A stretch of 64,000 nucleotides of DNA from the NCBI GenBank assembly GCA_016648135.1, contig JADDOH010002038.1:204215-268214 (forward strand). The letters are read 5' to 3'. The stretch's first letter is position 1, and every line of letters starts with the position of its first letter. The position numbers were made by a program, and so were the translations under genes. Below the pieces are notes generated by a model. The model was given only the letters and a program-made list of their open reading frames with translations. It did not search any database and was not told the DNA's origin. The DNA is from Agrypnia vestita. Lineage: Eukaryota; Arthropoda; Insecta; Trichoptera; Phryganeidae. Shown here piece after piece: positions 30,790 to 43,249 of the stretch.

Positions 30790-33700
30790 GGCTTTGAGCT
30801 TAATTTTTTTAATCTTATAAAATATAAGTGACATGTATTCCATGTACGCATCTAAATTTTATTAAAATATTATGTTAGTGACATTAAAAATACACCAAAA
30901 ACAATTCTTAAAAAGTTATGACAATAATAAATATATGGCCAGCACTCTATTTCATTGTTATCGAATATCACTAAGTTGCGTCATAGGTGAAATAGGGAAA
31001 GAAAATTAATATGCGTGTATTCCATATCTCTATTATTTAATTTTAAATTAATTAAAGGGAAACTTTTGTATTTTATCGCTTTCGTAATCCTTTGAGGCCT
31101 CAGATTAACCTTTTTACAGTCCGCTTATATCTCGTATCCAATACCCGTCACACGGGTGAGTGGAATCACTGACTCTCATAGGGCTTTAATATACAATGGG
31201 AGTCATCCTTCTGGTCGAGATTAATTTATGAGCGCGGCTTTGATGTCGAATTTAAGGGTAATATTTAGAAAATTAATTACAAAATGTTGAACCTGGCTAC
31301 GTATGTATAGTTAAATAGAAATTTAAGAAAAAATTAATTCATGGATTATTTGAGTAAGACCACATTTATTCAATCCAACTCTGTAATTTTATTTTTCCTA
31401 ATAACATTGAGTCATTAATTTTATAACACATCGTTTCGAAAATATTTACTTTATTTATTCTTTATTGGTGCAACTTACGATCCTCACTGCGGACATGTGT
31501 ACATTAGGTATAATAGAATAATTATATGCATTTAATATAAATATTTTTATAGAGGGTGTCTTACAGCTAGTAAAAATAACTTCAGGAGAGTCTTCTTCGT
31601 TCAATTTTGAAAAAGATAGAAAATATTTTTCAAACTTACAGTGAAATGTTAACGACTAAGCGGATCAAAATTTTTTTTCATTTTGATTTTTTTTCATATT
31701 TCTGAATAATCTTTTGTACAATATTATATTTTCGTAAAAGTAATATACCTATTTATTTTATTAAAAATTCATTTGTTTTGGCGCAAGTCAAATAAAATAA
31801 TTAAAACCTTGCAAAATATATCTGGTTCAAATTTCTGCACGGTTTCAATCATAGTATATATATGCCAGCATTATATTTGTCTTGCAATAAAATAAACAAA
31901 TCTTAAATACACATCATAAAATTTGTTTTACTCTGACGATAAATAAATAGCATGGAAGTAAAATTTAATAATAAGGTATGTGCGAAATAATGAACAAAGC
32001 AAAATTGTTTTCAAATACACGATTTAATAGGTTTGAGTCATGTTAAAATAACATTATAGTGTATATATATATTAAAATAAATTAACTTTTTCAACATCAT
32101 CACTAATTTTTACTATACTATACTTATTATTTATGTGTTTTTTTATATTCTCTTACATCGATATAAAAATCAAAAACTTGCTAAGTTTCGCGATTTAATT
32201 TTGTGTAATAATACGACCAAACATCACGTGACCCATATAACAATTGTCCGATGGGAACACCTTACGTGGGTTACTTTCTATTTGACAGAACGAGGTTCAA
32301 GGCCGCGTCAACACGTGTGCACTGGCAGCCTTCGCACGTGGTCACGTAGGCTTTTCTTCCAAACAAAATTACGTACCAAGAACCTTATTAAGATACTTTG
32401 ATACCATACTTTTCTATAATAACACTCATTTTTGATGTGGGTAATTTTAAGTGATCCATGTAATCAAGCAGAAATGGATATTTGTATATATTAACACTTC
32501 TAAATTATTTCTTAATGTGTCTGACAGACCTAGTCGAGTTGCTTAGTCTAGTCCCATTATAGATGATCAATATCAGTCTAATTTTCATAACCTAATTGAT
32601 CAGATTAAATTTGAAAATAGGAAGAAAATTATGAGACATTTTTAAAATTAATAAATTGTTATCATTACATAATTTTTAATAATCTAGCACAAACTCAGTA
32701 CATTTTTATATATGTACATAAAAATTAAACTCACTGCGATTATATTACTTAAAAAATATTATTTACTATTTTACTCAACAGATAATTTATATTTAGCAAA
32801 GATAATTATTTATAAATATTTTTTACGTTATCATTTAAGTCTTATTGTATTTCTTTGTTTATTATCTTTTTTATTGATTATAAATACATTATTTAAAAAA
32901 AATAATAATATCAAAGAACACTGTCTTTTAGCGGATCTAAATGTATTTTTTACAATATTTTTGGCAATATTAATCCTAACTCCAATCAATCAAGGTCGTT
33001 TATAATAATACATATCATACATTTTTCGTAAAATGTTATATCTCGTCGATCCTACCAAGGGTTCCGTATCCTAACGAGGCAAACGATTTTTTACACGCTT
33101 GCATAAATAAATAAATAAAAAGAAAGAAAGAAACTTGTTATTTATTCAAAATAACTTCTCACGTTCTTAATATTTTTCCTTCGTTGTTTAATCATTCCAC
33201 AAACTTGTGACCCAATTTTTAAAATACTAATCTTCTGCTTATTTTTAAAACTTTTCGCTTTGAATATATTGATTTACAGCAAGATAAACATACATATATA
33301 TTTTTCAAACTTATTTATTTTTTTAATAATTTACTTTATTGTTAATTATTTTTAAAAATCACTTCTTATCGATACCATTACCATGGAACTGCCACGCAGT
33401 TTGTTTATATTCATCTTTGAGAGTGTCAATGTGTCAATGTGACAATAGATGTGTCAATATTCTTAGGTTAAATATCCTATATCAAATCCAAATGTATAGA
33501 AAAACCCAAATTCCCCCAGGATTTTAAGTTCAAACACTTGTAATTTCAGAGAGAATCATTAATTTAAAAACTAGGATTTTGTAATTCTATTCCTAAATAT
33601 ACAAAGAGTTATCAAGTTAGCGTAAATATATTCCAAAAATATACACCAGTCACGCAGTGATAATATATTACTAAAACACTGAAATTAATCATTTAAATAA

Positions 33701-34455
33701 AGAAAACTCCACATCGATAAACGCAATATTAATTTATACTTGTATTAATTAGAAATTGTGGATTTTTTCTGCATATTTGCGCATTACGATATCGCAGAGT
33801 TCGTAATATTTTTCAAATCATAATTAATCCATTATTAATAGACTCCGTTTAAAAATACACACGTAATTTTTTATAAGAAAATAAAGCAATGAGAAAATAA
33901 TATTTGTTGTATAAATTAAATGTATTAGAAAATCACAAACATCACAGTTTTTACAGAACATTATTTTCGTTAAATAATTACAATCACACCCACAAGTTTT
34001 TGTTCATTTTTATCCATTTGAATTTTGTTGTATACAGGTTAAACGAGTTTAAAATGCACATCCCACAAATTCACTTGCACCCTCCATGAGAAAACAGTGA
34101 CAAATATTAGTATGGAACTCTCCGCGCTTCCGTTTTGGCGACATTGTGAGCAACCGGAGAAAATGTATGAAATTTGAACCAAGGCGTGATATTAGGCTTT
34201 AGTTCCTGTTGGCGGCACTGCCTTGTTTGCTTTGAATCTTACGCGCGCGTGGTTGTGAAACCTACAACCCGACAGCGTCACAGGTATAGAGTGATCGGAA
34301 AATCACATACCCAGAGAAATAAAAAATGGAAAAATCTGAAATATGTTTGTGAGGCTTTGTGGGATTGCTTTTATTACTAATTTTTAGCTTTAATTGTAAT
34401 TATGTTTTTTTTTAAATTAACCTATCATACGTGGAGTATATCGATGAACCTTCAT
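30790..34455. other. AT-rich stretch of 3.7 kb, no gene supported
   Basis: Frames up to 97 codons (for example 32,712-33,005) are Ile/Leu/Lys/Tyr-rich, as expected from AT-rich DNA, and have no motif. 34,090-34,330 is less AT-rich (CGCGCTTCCGTTTTGGCGAC; TTACGCGCGCGTGG) but shows no coding pattern. No tRNA and no repeat end could be fixed. Confidence 0.45.
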
Positions 34456-34460
34456 CTAAT

Positions 34461-34937
34461 ACAGGGTTGTTTGGAAAACATTATTAACCTCATAGGACTA
34501 TATTCCTGCCTTGATTATGAGTCGAAAATATTCAAACAACCATGATCAATAATTATGGAGATATGCGACACCAAAGTTTGCATTTTTGTCAATATTTTTG
34601 ACTTGTTTTTTTACAAAACGTTGAATTATCATTACAGTAACTTGTATCTATAACGAAAACTTCATTTGTTTCAATACAAGTTAAATGAAATGATAAAAAT
34701 CCTCCAGAAAATCCAATTGGAATTTGAAGGTTTTTATTATTTGATTTGACTTGTATTAAAGGGAATAAATTTTTCATGCACAATATAAGTTACCGTAATG
34801 AAAGTTCAACATTTTACAAAAAATAAGTCAGAAATAACTGTTGATATTTAGGTCATGATTGTTTTAATATTTTCGACTCATAATCAAGGCAGAAATATAG
34901 TCCTGCGAGGTTATTTATGTTTTCCAAATAACCCTGT
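34461..34937. mobile_element. Foldback MITE (477 bp) with long inverted arms
   Basis: Ends ACAGGGTT and AACCCTGT. The outer about 88 bp of both ends are inverted copies (TTTGGAAAACAT, AGGACTATATT, CTTGATTATGAGTCGAAAAT shared), and the similarity continues inward (GACTTGTTTTTT, GTTGAA, CATTAC..GTAACTT), so arms of about 200 bp make most of the element a palindrome. No coding sequence. A clear target duplication was not found. Confidence 0.85.
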
Positions 34938-34939
34938 GT

Positions 34940-35635
34940 ATGTTATCCTCGTCGCTATCGTGAGCTCCAGGTATGGCCGTCATCTGTTTTTCAGTTTCTA
35001 TAGCCTGTCTTAAGATTGCCAAGAAAATTCATGATGGTGTTCATATATCTAGTATACTCATAACGTGCCCAAATAAGCTGATCACCGATCTCCCCATGAA
35101 AAGAAAGAAGAACAGAAAAGGAACGAAAGAAGAAGTAACTGGAATATCATAACTAGATTCCATCAAACAGTGAGGATTCGCAATCCGTCTGTCTTGGAAA
35201 CTGTGATTTTCCCATCCTTTAAATATAGGAGAACCTTGTGGGAAATCAGGAATCCAAATAAACCCAATGTTCCACTTAAATTTTATTTATTGACTTGAAC
35301 AATGGAGTTACAGGCGTTAGCGTTAATTAATACGGTTTAAAGATAGCTCAGTTAGTTGCTACACATGTGCTGGTTGAATTTAAAGATGCGCATTCCTATT
35401 TGTACTCATTCACTCTCTCATGTACCCCATCTCTTTCATACATCCCGACAGACGGTCACCCAAATATATTACAGAAACCTTTTCTGAACCTTCAAGAAGA
35501 AAAGTGAAATAGCTTATTTAGGAAAACACGGCATTATTCATACTTTCTTGTGCAAAAAATATATACCTTTTGAGACGATTAAGGCAAAACTTAACATTTC
35601 GGCCTAAAATAAGACATTAACTTGAAATAAATAAA
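34940..35635. other. Nothing recognised
   Basis: No domain or repeat boundary is clear. Confidence 0.35.
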
Positions 35636-35950
35636 TATAATATTAAAATAAACGATCATAAATGTAATTTATGAGAGGTTGATGATTCGCATGGTTTAAT
35701 ATAAAATATAGAAAAGATTAGAAAGTGTGACATTCATTATTTTTCTTGAAAACTCTATGGAAATATTACGTGATATAACGTACATTACACAAATTCATTT
35801 TCCTTTAAAAATTGAAATAAAAAAAACAACGAACTTATCAATTTCTAATTTATTATGAACAATCTTATCAATATGGCATTCTCTAAGAGTTGTTCAGGAC
35901 TATAATTTCTATAACGAAAATCTTAATTGAATGTATGACAAACTGTATTA

Positions 35951-35954
<4 letters not shown>

Positions 35955-36021
<67 letters not shown>

Positions 36022-36053
36022 TGTGTATGTGTGTGTGTGTGTGTGTGTATGTG
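35955..36053. repeat. (TG)n microsatellite
   Basis: About 50 TG units with rare TA interruptions; long peptides read through it in either strand are artefacts of the repeat. Confidence 0.95.
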
Positions 36054-36169
36054 TATGCGAGCTTGCATGCCTGCGCGTGTAATCTGCATAGTTGACTTTA
36101 ATATACGCATCGCCTTATAATATTATCGATTAATCGATCATTATCAACAACTTACTTACCATCTTGCCG

Positions 36170-36385
36170 TTTTCCCGCGGGGGCATGCATGAAGGATAGA
36201 GCGCCGCACACTTCCATCCTGACACACCACTCTCGCCTCATTCACATTCATACATCTTCGCATGCAAGCTCTACGATTGTTGAAGCTTCTAACATGACCA
36301 TCTTCCATTACCTGATTAACCTAGTAATACCACGACTTCCGCAGTCCTCTCTTTCTGGCGCCGTCAATAATTGCGGAATATACAT
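36170..36385 (-). pseudogene. RTE-like 3' end (reverse) in unit 1
   Basis: The + strand reads GTTTTCCCGCGGGGGCATGC then 'CATACATCTTCGCATGCAAG', the reverse complement of the RTE-like tail (MRRCMNV and NNRR codons). It stops abruptly at GCGCCGTCAATAATTGCG. Confidence 0.65.
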
Positions 36386-37285
36386 TAAATTTTATCTGCG
36401 CGTATTTTAGAACAATCTGTACTTCTCGCTACTTTATACTATTTCACGATTTTTTTTTAAGCTGGCAATGGAAACACGAACAATACTTTCACCATTTGTA
36501 GAGCATTCATTTTATAAGATTATTCAGATTTAAGTATTTCATAATTTTCTGCCATATAAATACTTAATTTCAATTTTTTCCACAAATATGTGTTTAAATA
36601 TAAGTCATGCTTCAATGTTCTCACTGCAGGCGCCTGTCATTATGACTACAAAAAGATACAAATTGTATAATATTATCCGTTTAAAATATTCTCTTGATGG
36701 CTTTTTATAACCAATAAAAACGGTCAATGAGATTTTTTATGAAAATCGTATTTGCACTTGCTTTTTTTGCTTTTTATGAAGATTTAAATATGATTACATA
36801 CTTATGTAATGATGAAATTTATTGTGTTTATAAGTAGAAACTGTAAGCTTGTAAAAACATAATACACGAAAGTAGCTGGGTGTAAAAAAAATTAATCGAA
36901 GAAGCGAATTATTCAGACGCAAAAGTTAACACGATGAATAATCGTAAGTGTTCTGTTTTGCCAGCTCCAGGCTTCACTTCATGTGTTTTCGACCTTAAAT
37001 TATGTAATTTCTTTTTATAGTACGATTATTTATGATTGGCAATTAGAATGAATCATCCTATTATTTACTAAGAATCTTTAAAACCTTTGAGTAAAACTCG
37101 CTTTTAAGATATTATTCAAATTACAACATCATATAAAATATAGAAAAAGTTCAATTGTGTTTGATGATATAGTGGTTAAAATACTCGCCTTGTAATCCAG
37201 TGGCCAGGGATTCAATTCTCTGTTCAGGAAACTAGCAAGATAGTTATCCATGGCACAGGTTTTTTGCTTAAAATAATATTAAAAT

Positions 37286-37620
37286 AAAATAAACGATCAT
37301 AAATGAAATTTTATGACGGGTGGATGATTCGCATAGTTTAATATAAATATTAAGGAAAGATTAGAAAGTGTGACATTCAATATTTTTCTTGAAAACTCTA
37401 TGGAAATATTACGTGATATAACGTACATTACACATATTCATTTTCCTTTAAAAATAGAAACAAAATTCAACGAACTTGTCAATTTGTGGTTTATTATGAA
37501 CAATCTTATCAATATGGCATTCTCTAAGAGCTGTGCAAGACTATAATTTCTATAACAAAAAGCTTAATTGAATATATGACAAACTGTGTTAATATGTGTG
37601 GGTGTATGTGTGTGTGTGTT

Positions 37621-37665
<45 letters not shown>

Positions 37666-38960
37666 AAGCGTACGTGCGTGCGTGTGTAATCTGCATAGTT
37701 GACTTTAATATGCGCATTGCCTTATAATATTATTGATTAATCGATTATTATCAATAACTTACTTACTTACCATCTTGTCGTTTTCCCGCGGGGGTATGCA
37801 TGAAGGATAGAGCGCCGCACACTTCTATCCTGACACACCACTCTAGCCTCATTCACATTCATACATCTTCGCATGTAAGCTCGACGATTGTTGAAGCTCA
37901 CAACATGACCATCTTCCATTATCTGATTAACCTAGTAATGCCACGTCTTCCGCAGTCCTCTCTTTCTGGCGCAGTCAATAATTGCGTCATATACCATTCT
38001 TTCTATTCTTATCCCATTCATTCGCTCAACACGCCAAAAATATATGACACTTTTTTAATTCAATTTGACTTAAATATTATCTGCATGTATTTTAAAACAA
38101 TGTGCACTTCTCGCTACTTTATACGATTTCACGATTTGTTTTTTTTAAGCTGGCAATGGAAACACGAACAATACTTTCACCATTTGTAGAGCATTCATTT
38201 TATAAGATTATTCAGATTTAAGTATTTCATAATTTTCTGCCAAATAAATACTTAATTCAATTTTTTCCACAAATATGTATTTAAATATAAGTCATGCTTC
38301 AATGTCCTCCCTGCAGGCGCCTGTCATTATGAATACAAAAAGATACAAATTGTATAATATTATCCGTTTAAAATATTCTCTTGATGGCTTTTTATAACCA
38401 ATAAAAACGGTCAACGAGATTTTTTTATTTAAATCGTATTTGCAATGCGTTTTATGAAGATTTAAATATGATTACATACTTATGTAATGATGAAATTTAT
38501 TGTGTTTATAAGTAGAAAGGGTATACTTGTAAAAACATAATTCACGAAAGTAGCTGGGTGTAAAAAAAATTTAACAAAGAAGCTAAATATTTAGACGCAA
38601 AAGTTAACACGATGAATAATAGTAAGTGTTCTGTTTTGCCAGCTCCAGGCTTCACTTTTATGAGTTTTCGACCCTAAATTGTATTATTTCTTTTATTATA
38701 GTACGATTATTTATGATTGCTAATTAGATTGAATCCTCCTATTACTTACTACGAATCTTTAAAACCTTTGAATAAAACTCGCTTTTAAGATATTATTCAA
38801 ATTACAACAACACATAAAATATAGAAAAAGTTCAATTGTATTTGATGGTATAGAGGTTAAAATACTCGCCTTGTAATCCAGTGGCCAGGGATTCAAGTCT
38901 CTGTTCAGGAAACTAGTAAGTTAGTTTTTCATGGCACAGTTTTTTTGCTTAAAATAATAT
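37286..38960 (+). repeat. Tandem unit 2 of the 1.64-kb triplication
   Basis: Same order of parts as unit 1: (TG)n at 37,596-37,665, reverse RTE-like tail at 37,780-38,065 (longer than in unit 1), shared segment at 38,330-38,690, SINE piece at 38,830-38,945. Spacing to unit 3 is about 1,657 bp. Confidence 0.9.
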
Positions 38961-39247
38961 TAAAATAAACGAACGGTTGATGATTCGCATGGTTTAATAT
39001 AAATAGTAAGGAAAGATTAGAAATAGTGACATTCAATATTTTTCATGAAAACTATGGAAATATTACGTGATATAACGTACGTTACACATATTCATTTCCC
39101 TTTAAAAAAAGAAACAAAATTCAACGAACTTGTCAATTTCTGGTTTATTATGAACAATCTTATCAATACGGCATTCTCTAAGTACTGTACAAGACTATAA
39201 TTTCTATAACGATATCTTTATTGAATGTATGACAAAATGTATTAATA

Positions 39248-39328
<81 letters not shown>

Positions 39329-39594
39329 GTGCGAGCCTGCGTGTGTAATCTGCATAGTTGACTTTAATATGCGCATTGCCTTATAATATTATAGATTAAT
39401 CTATTATTATTAACAACTTACTTACATACCTTCTTGCCGTTTTCCCGCGGGGGCACGCATGAAGGATAGAGCGCCGCACATTTCTATCCTGACACACCAC
39501 TCTCGCCTCATTCACATTCATGCATCTTCGCATGCTCGACGATTGTTGAAGCTCCAGTCCTCTCTTTCTGGCGCCGTCAATAATTGCGTCATAT
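38961..39594 (+). repeat. Tandem unit 3, partial
   Basis: Head and (TG)n (39,245-39,323) match units 1 and 2, followed by a shortened reverse RTE-like tail that a MITE interrupts at 39,595. Beyond the MITE the RTE-like tail continues further than in units 1 and 2, which suggests unit 3 keeps the older junction. Confidence 0.85.
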
Positions 39595-39868
39595 CATAAT
39601 TACATATATCATATGTATATATAATAAAGCCAATGTGCCGTCTAGTACATTCTGAGACGAACGAATCGATTTGTCAATTTTTCATATAAATAATGGAGAT
39701 ATACTAAAAAAAAACATTTCCGTTCATCTGGAAAGTCTGCCTAGTAATTATTTAAAATATTTTTTATCAATCTAATCTATGCACTTATTTTTTAAAACAG
39801 TTTCATTCCATTATCTCAGAATGTACTTAAACGGCACATAGACTTAATTATATATACAGCGACGATAT
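39595..39868. mobile_element. MITE (about 270 bp) with a preserved empty site
   Basis: Inverted repeats ATGTGCCGT..AGTACATTCTGAGA (from 39,633) and reverse complement ending at 39,839. In unit 2 (about 37,985) the same RTE-like sequence reads GCGTCATATACC without a break; here GCGTCATAT and ATATACC flank the insert, giving ATAT as the likely target duplication. Bases outside the TIR (39,595-39,632 and 39,840-39,864) therefore belong to the inserted DNA as well. Confidence 0.8.
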
Positions 39869-40125
39869 ACCTTTCTTTCTATTCTTACCCCATTCATTTG
39901 CTCAACACGCCAAAAATATCCGGCACTTTTTCAATTTAATTTGACTCATCATCAGCTTTACACTTTTCCTAATTTCTTCATTGTTCCCTTTATCATAAAT
40001 GGATTTTCACATATACATCAGGGTGATCTATTTTCTACTGCGTTCAGTCTACTTGTTCCTCTTCTGCCAGCTCCAATCTTTACTTCCACACATCAGTGCC
40101 GGTACCAGAACTACATAGTGTATAT
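39869..40125 (-). pseudogene. RTE-like C-terminal region (reverse), continuation after the MITE
   Basis: The + strand reads TATTCTTACCCCATTCATTT and GCTCAACACGCC, then TCTTCTGCCAGCTCCAATCT, the reverse complement of the segment that encodes 'ERMNEERM' and 'MRSLR' in the 22-kb copy. Confidence 0.6.
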
Positions 40126-40129
40126 ATTT

Positions 40130-40835
40130 ATAATATATAAGAAGATTTAAAATATTGGTAATGAAAATGGTGGACGAGGAATGAAAAAATTGAATGATAA
40201 ATAAAATATTTTTTACGATTTTGGAAACTTAAATTTCAGCTATGTGGTTTTTTGCCATTAAAGATATCCTGGAGTACATTAAAAGCAGGACAAGGAAGAA
40301 CGAGAACAGATCTAGAAGTGAATGACGTACAAGCTTGAATCTCGATTATCCAGAAGATATTACAGTAAAGTAACTAGCAGAGCATACCGTAGAAATAGCG
40401 AGGACAAAATCGACAATAGAAAAAGTGTCCACTTACATATCTGTCTTTTCATCAGTATTTTACATTAATTAATAGTACATTCTGAGAAAACTAGTTGATG
40501 AGAAAAGACTACAGGTGTCTCTAACATATTCCATTCAAATAAACGAAAGATTTTCAGATTTGGAACATTTTGTATGTATATTTTCTTTTCTTTTACTTTT
40601 ATTTTAGATTTCGGTATTCTTATGATTTACTTTATTATTATTGATTTATTTTCATTCTTACGTTTATACTTTCTTTATTTGTCATTTGTTAATATTACAT
40701 TAATATTATATGAAAATAACTGCCATAGAACAGGTTTTTACCGAGTGTTGGAGTTATTTATTAGTTACTTGTATTAACAAATGTAAATAAACAATAAAAT
40801 ACATAAATAAAAAAAATAAGAAATATATACATAAC
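40130..40835. other. AT-rich stretch, nothing firm recognised
   Basis: 40,454-40,480 repeats AGTACATTCTGAGA from the MITE TIR. 40,575-40,800 is a T-rich tail ending AATAAATAAAAAAAATAAG, possibly a retroelement 3' UTR. Confidence 0.35.
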
Positions 40836-40839
40836 TTTC

Positions 40840-41055
40840 AAAATTTGATAATGTGTGGATGTTCTTTCGATGGAATTGGTAGACATTGCATTGTGTAAAA
40901 TGATCACTTAAGTTAGCTCATAGAAGTTGTCAGCCCTAGGCTATCGTATAAAAAAGACTTTCATACGCGTTTCTCTTACAAGTAGCTTCATCTCTGTGAG
41001 ACTTCTATAATTTGTCTTAATTAAGAAACAAATAATTTTCTTGCACACTTTTCAT
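40840..41055 (+). repeat. Repeat family A copy
   Basis: Family A order is kept from TTTCAAAATTTGATAATGT and CGATGGAATTGGTAGACATT through GTAGCTTCATCTCTGTGAG and the TTCTATAATTTGTCTTAATT tail. Confidence 0.75.
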
Positions 41056-41059
41056 TTAA

Positions 41060-41515
41060 AGAAAATAATCAACCGAATAAGCGTCAGAGACTCCAAAGTA
41101 ACCCGGTGAATATTTAAAAAGCTTTCTTGTGATTCCGGCAATAATTTGATAGTCATTCAGTGAGCATGTTTTATGTATTGGGGTACACCCTCCTCAATGT
41201 CCGTGCGGCGGCTTGTTTTCACGCATCGGTCGACTGTACGGTCAAGATAGATGGTAGAATATTTTAATGAATGGAGGCTGATTTACTCTTGCATATGAAT
41301 GAATTTGGCGCGAAGTCAATTTGTTAACAAAAACTTCACCCGATTCCGGTATCATGAAAGCGATCAGCTTTATTTTTTAAAGAAACGACATTTGTTAAAT
41401 GTTGTAAATTTTCGTCTGATATTTATTTAAAAAGATTATCATGTATCGATACCAAATAACAAAATATTAAATCGTCATATAAATAAACTTATAAATACTT
41501 GAAAAAATACACAAA
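41060..41515. other. Nothing recognised; short GC-richer phrase
   Basis: 41,185-41,260 (GTCCGTGCGGCGGCTTG and CGGTCGACTGTACGG) is GC-richer but has no motif. Confidence 0.35.
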
Positions 41516-41524
41516 GATTTTTTT

Positions 41525-41845
41525 TTCTTTTTTTCAATTGATTGAGCAACAGTGTATATTGACATTTTTAAAAAATATTGATTATTTTATTGGTGTATAT
41601 CTACTTTTATGTGAGTTATTACTGAAGTTTTAAAATTTAAATAAAAGTTTCATTTTTTTTAAATAATTTTTCAAATAATTTGGGAAAAACAAGGAACAAA
41701 AGACATTTCATTCGAATTTTTTGACAGTTATACAGTACCCTGATGATGGACTGGTAATTTCCGAAAAATCTTGGTGAAAAAAAACTCACATAAAAGTAAA
41801 TATATACAAATAAAATAATCAATATTTTTTACACAAATAATTGTT
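41525..41845 (+). mobile_element. Hammerhead-type foldback element (about 300 bp), decayed core
   Basis: The arms AAAAATATTGATTATTTTAT (41,570-41,590) and TTTTATGTGAGT (41,602-41,613) return in reverse as ACTCACATAAAA (41,786-41,797) and AAAATAATCAATATTTTTTA (to about 41,833). Near the right arm, CUGAUGA (41,741-41,747), a stem II with GGA/UCC and GAAA keep the ribozyme layout, but the residues after GAAA are changed. The left flank CAATTGATTGAGCAACAGTG matches the 25.8-kb element. Confidence 0.6.
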
Positions 41846-41849
41846 TAAA

Positions 41850-42990
41850 AATGTTAATGCAAGGAAAAATAAGATACTCACCGACTTACGACAAAGAATA
41901 TGAATTATATTTTTTGTAAAATATTGAAAAAGAATATTGTCTTATATTGCTGTAAATGTATTGTTTTGTTTAATTGGTATCTAAAACATATGGATTACAA
42001 GATTTTATCTATTTAATGAAAGTTAATGTAAATTAAATTAAAATAAAAATCTTTTTCCAAACTCTCACGTTGGCGTGGGTTTTTTTTTATTCGGCTGATT
42101 AAATTTTTTCGTTACTGTTTCATAAAACAAATGTTTGGAAACTATTACCAATGGGTATAATTTATTTAATGTTAAGTGCATACTTTTGTACAAAGAAAAT
42201 ATTATCAAAGAAAGTGATTTATATATTATGTAATATTTTTTTGGATTTCATTTTATTGGAGTTGGCTCAATTTATTGGAAAATAAACATCTATTTCTTCT
42301 TCAATTATTATTATTACATTCTGATATTTCAACAAGTAAGTGGTTAATATTATATGTATTCTTGTTAATTATATAAACATTTAATTGGATAGCTACTCTA
42401 GATAGTGTGGGAATCGAAAACCTTTCACAACATATTTTTATTATTTAGTGCAAATGTTAAAAATACAATTACAAGGAATTAATCTTACAAAATACACATT
42501 TTTTAATAATTAATTATTTATTTGAGGTATTTAACAGTTAAACTTTGATGACTCTGAAAATTTTATACGAATAAAAAATATTCATTATAAATTTCAAATT
42601 ATCACCATGGGAGCCAGGTATACATATATGTGTTGAAAGAAAAATATCTTGTGTATAACTTTTATTGGCTTAGTGTTAATTTCTAATTCGTACTTAATAT
42701 ATTTCAGGTAGTTGGATGCATTATAGTAATTGAAAGAATTTCTCTTTTTATGACAATATTTCAAAATACTGTTACAATTAACCATTCATCGTATTTTTGA
42801 AAAGTGTTTTGGACATCGTCAGCTGCCTTCAATTTAAAACCGAGTACTTCGATGAAAGTGAGAAAGCAAAAAAGTACTAAAACAAACACACAAAATTGTC
42901 CACTCGTGTCCACATTTGAGCCGTGAAATTTGATGAATAAATTAAGCGTTAACCTAATCGTGTAAGTTTTAAATTCACTTTGACCTTATT
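41850..42990. other. AT-rich stretch upstream of the Osiris gene
   Basis: No coding sequence or repeat ends were identified. It may contain distal regulatory DNA, but nothing specific can be shown. Confidence 0.4.
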
Positions 42991-43117
42991 GTCAAACCGT
43001 TAATTAAATTTGAGGTTTCGCCTAGCGACGGGTTGCATCTCTCGCCTCCGGCCCGTGGAGGCTCTCGGGGTGGGGGGCGGGTCACACGTCCCCCCTCCAC
43101 GGCCCCCGCCGTCCACC

Positions 43118-43153
43118 GATAAAACCTGGCGCCTTCGGAGGAAGCGTCACAGT
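43118..43153 (+). promoter_or_regulatory. Candidate core promoter of the Osiris gene
   Basis: A TATA-like GATAAAA (43,118-43,124) is followed by an initiator-like TCACAGT (43,147-43,153); the spacing of about 29 bp is what a TATA/Inr promoter needs. The predicted 5' UTR would be about 100 bp up to the ATG at 43,250. The preceding 100 bp (43,020-43,115) are strikingly GC-rich for this window. Transcript data are absent, so the start is inferred. Confidence 0.45.
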
Positions 43154-43249
43154 TCGTCGATTCGATCCGACAGCGCAGCAAGCGAAGAAGCAACAGTTTG
43201 GAGAGCATTTTCTTCTTGTTAATCTACAGAATTAACTATCACAGCAACC

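Larger units (their letters stand above)
35640..37285 (+). repeat. Tandem unit 1 of a 1.64-kb triplication
   Basis: Anchor TGATTCGCAT lies at 35,683, with the same anchor at 37,324 and 38,981. Contents in order: AT-rich head, (TG)n microsatellite (35,955-36,053), reverse RTE-like 3' end (36,170-36,385), the segment shared with 29.86 kb (36,640-37,010) and a tRNA-derived SINE piece (37,150-37,265). Confidence 0.9.

Noticed and set aside
32712..33005. 97-codon open frame rich in Leu, Ile, Tyr
   Set aside because: Composition is what AT-rich DNA gives by chance; no signal peptide pattern, motif or partner exon supports it.
35883..36120. Cys/Val-rich and Thr/His-rich open frames on both strands
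   Set aside because: They are translations of the (TG)n microsatellite; the same applies to the Cys-Val frame at 49,697-49,969.
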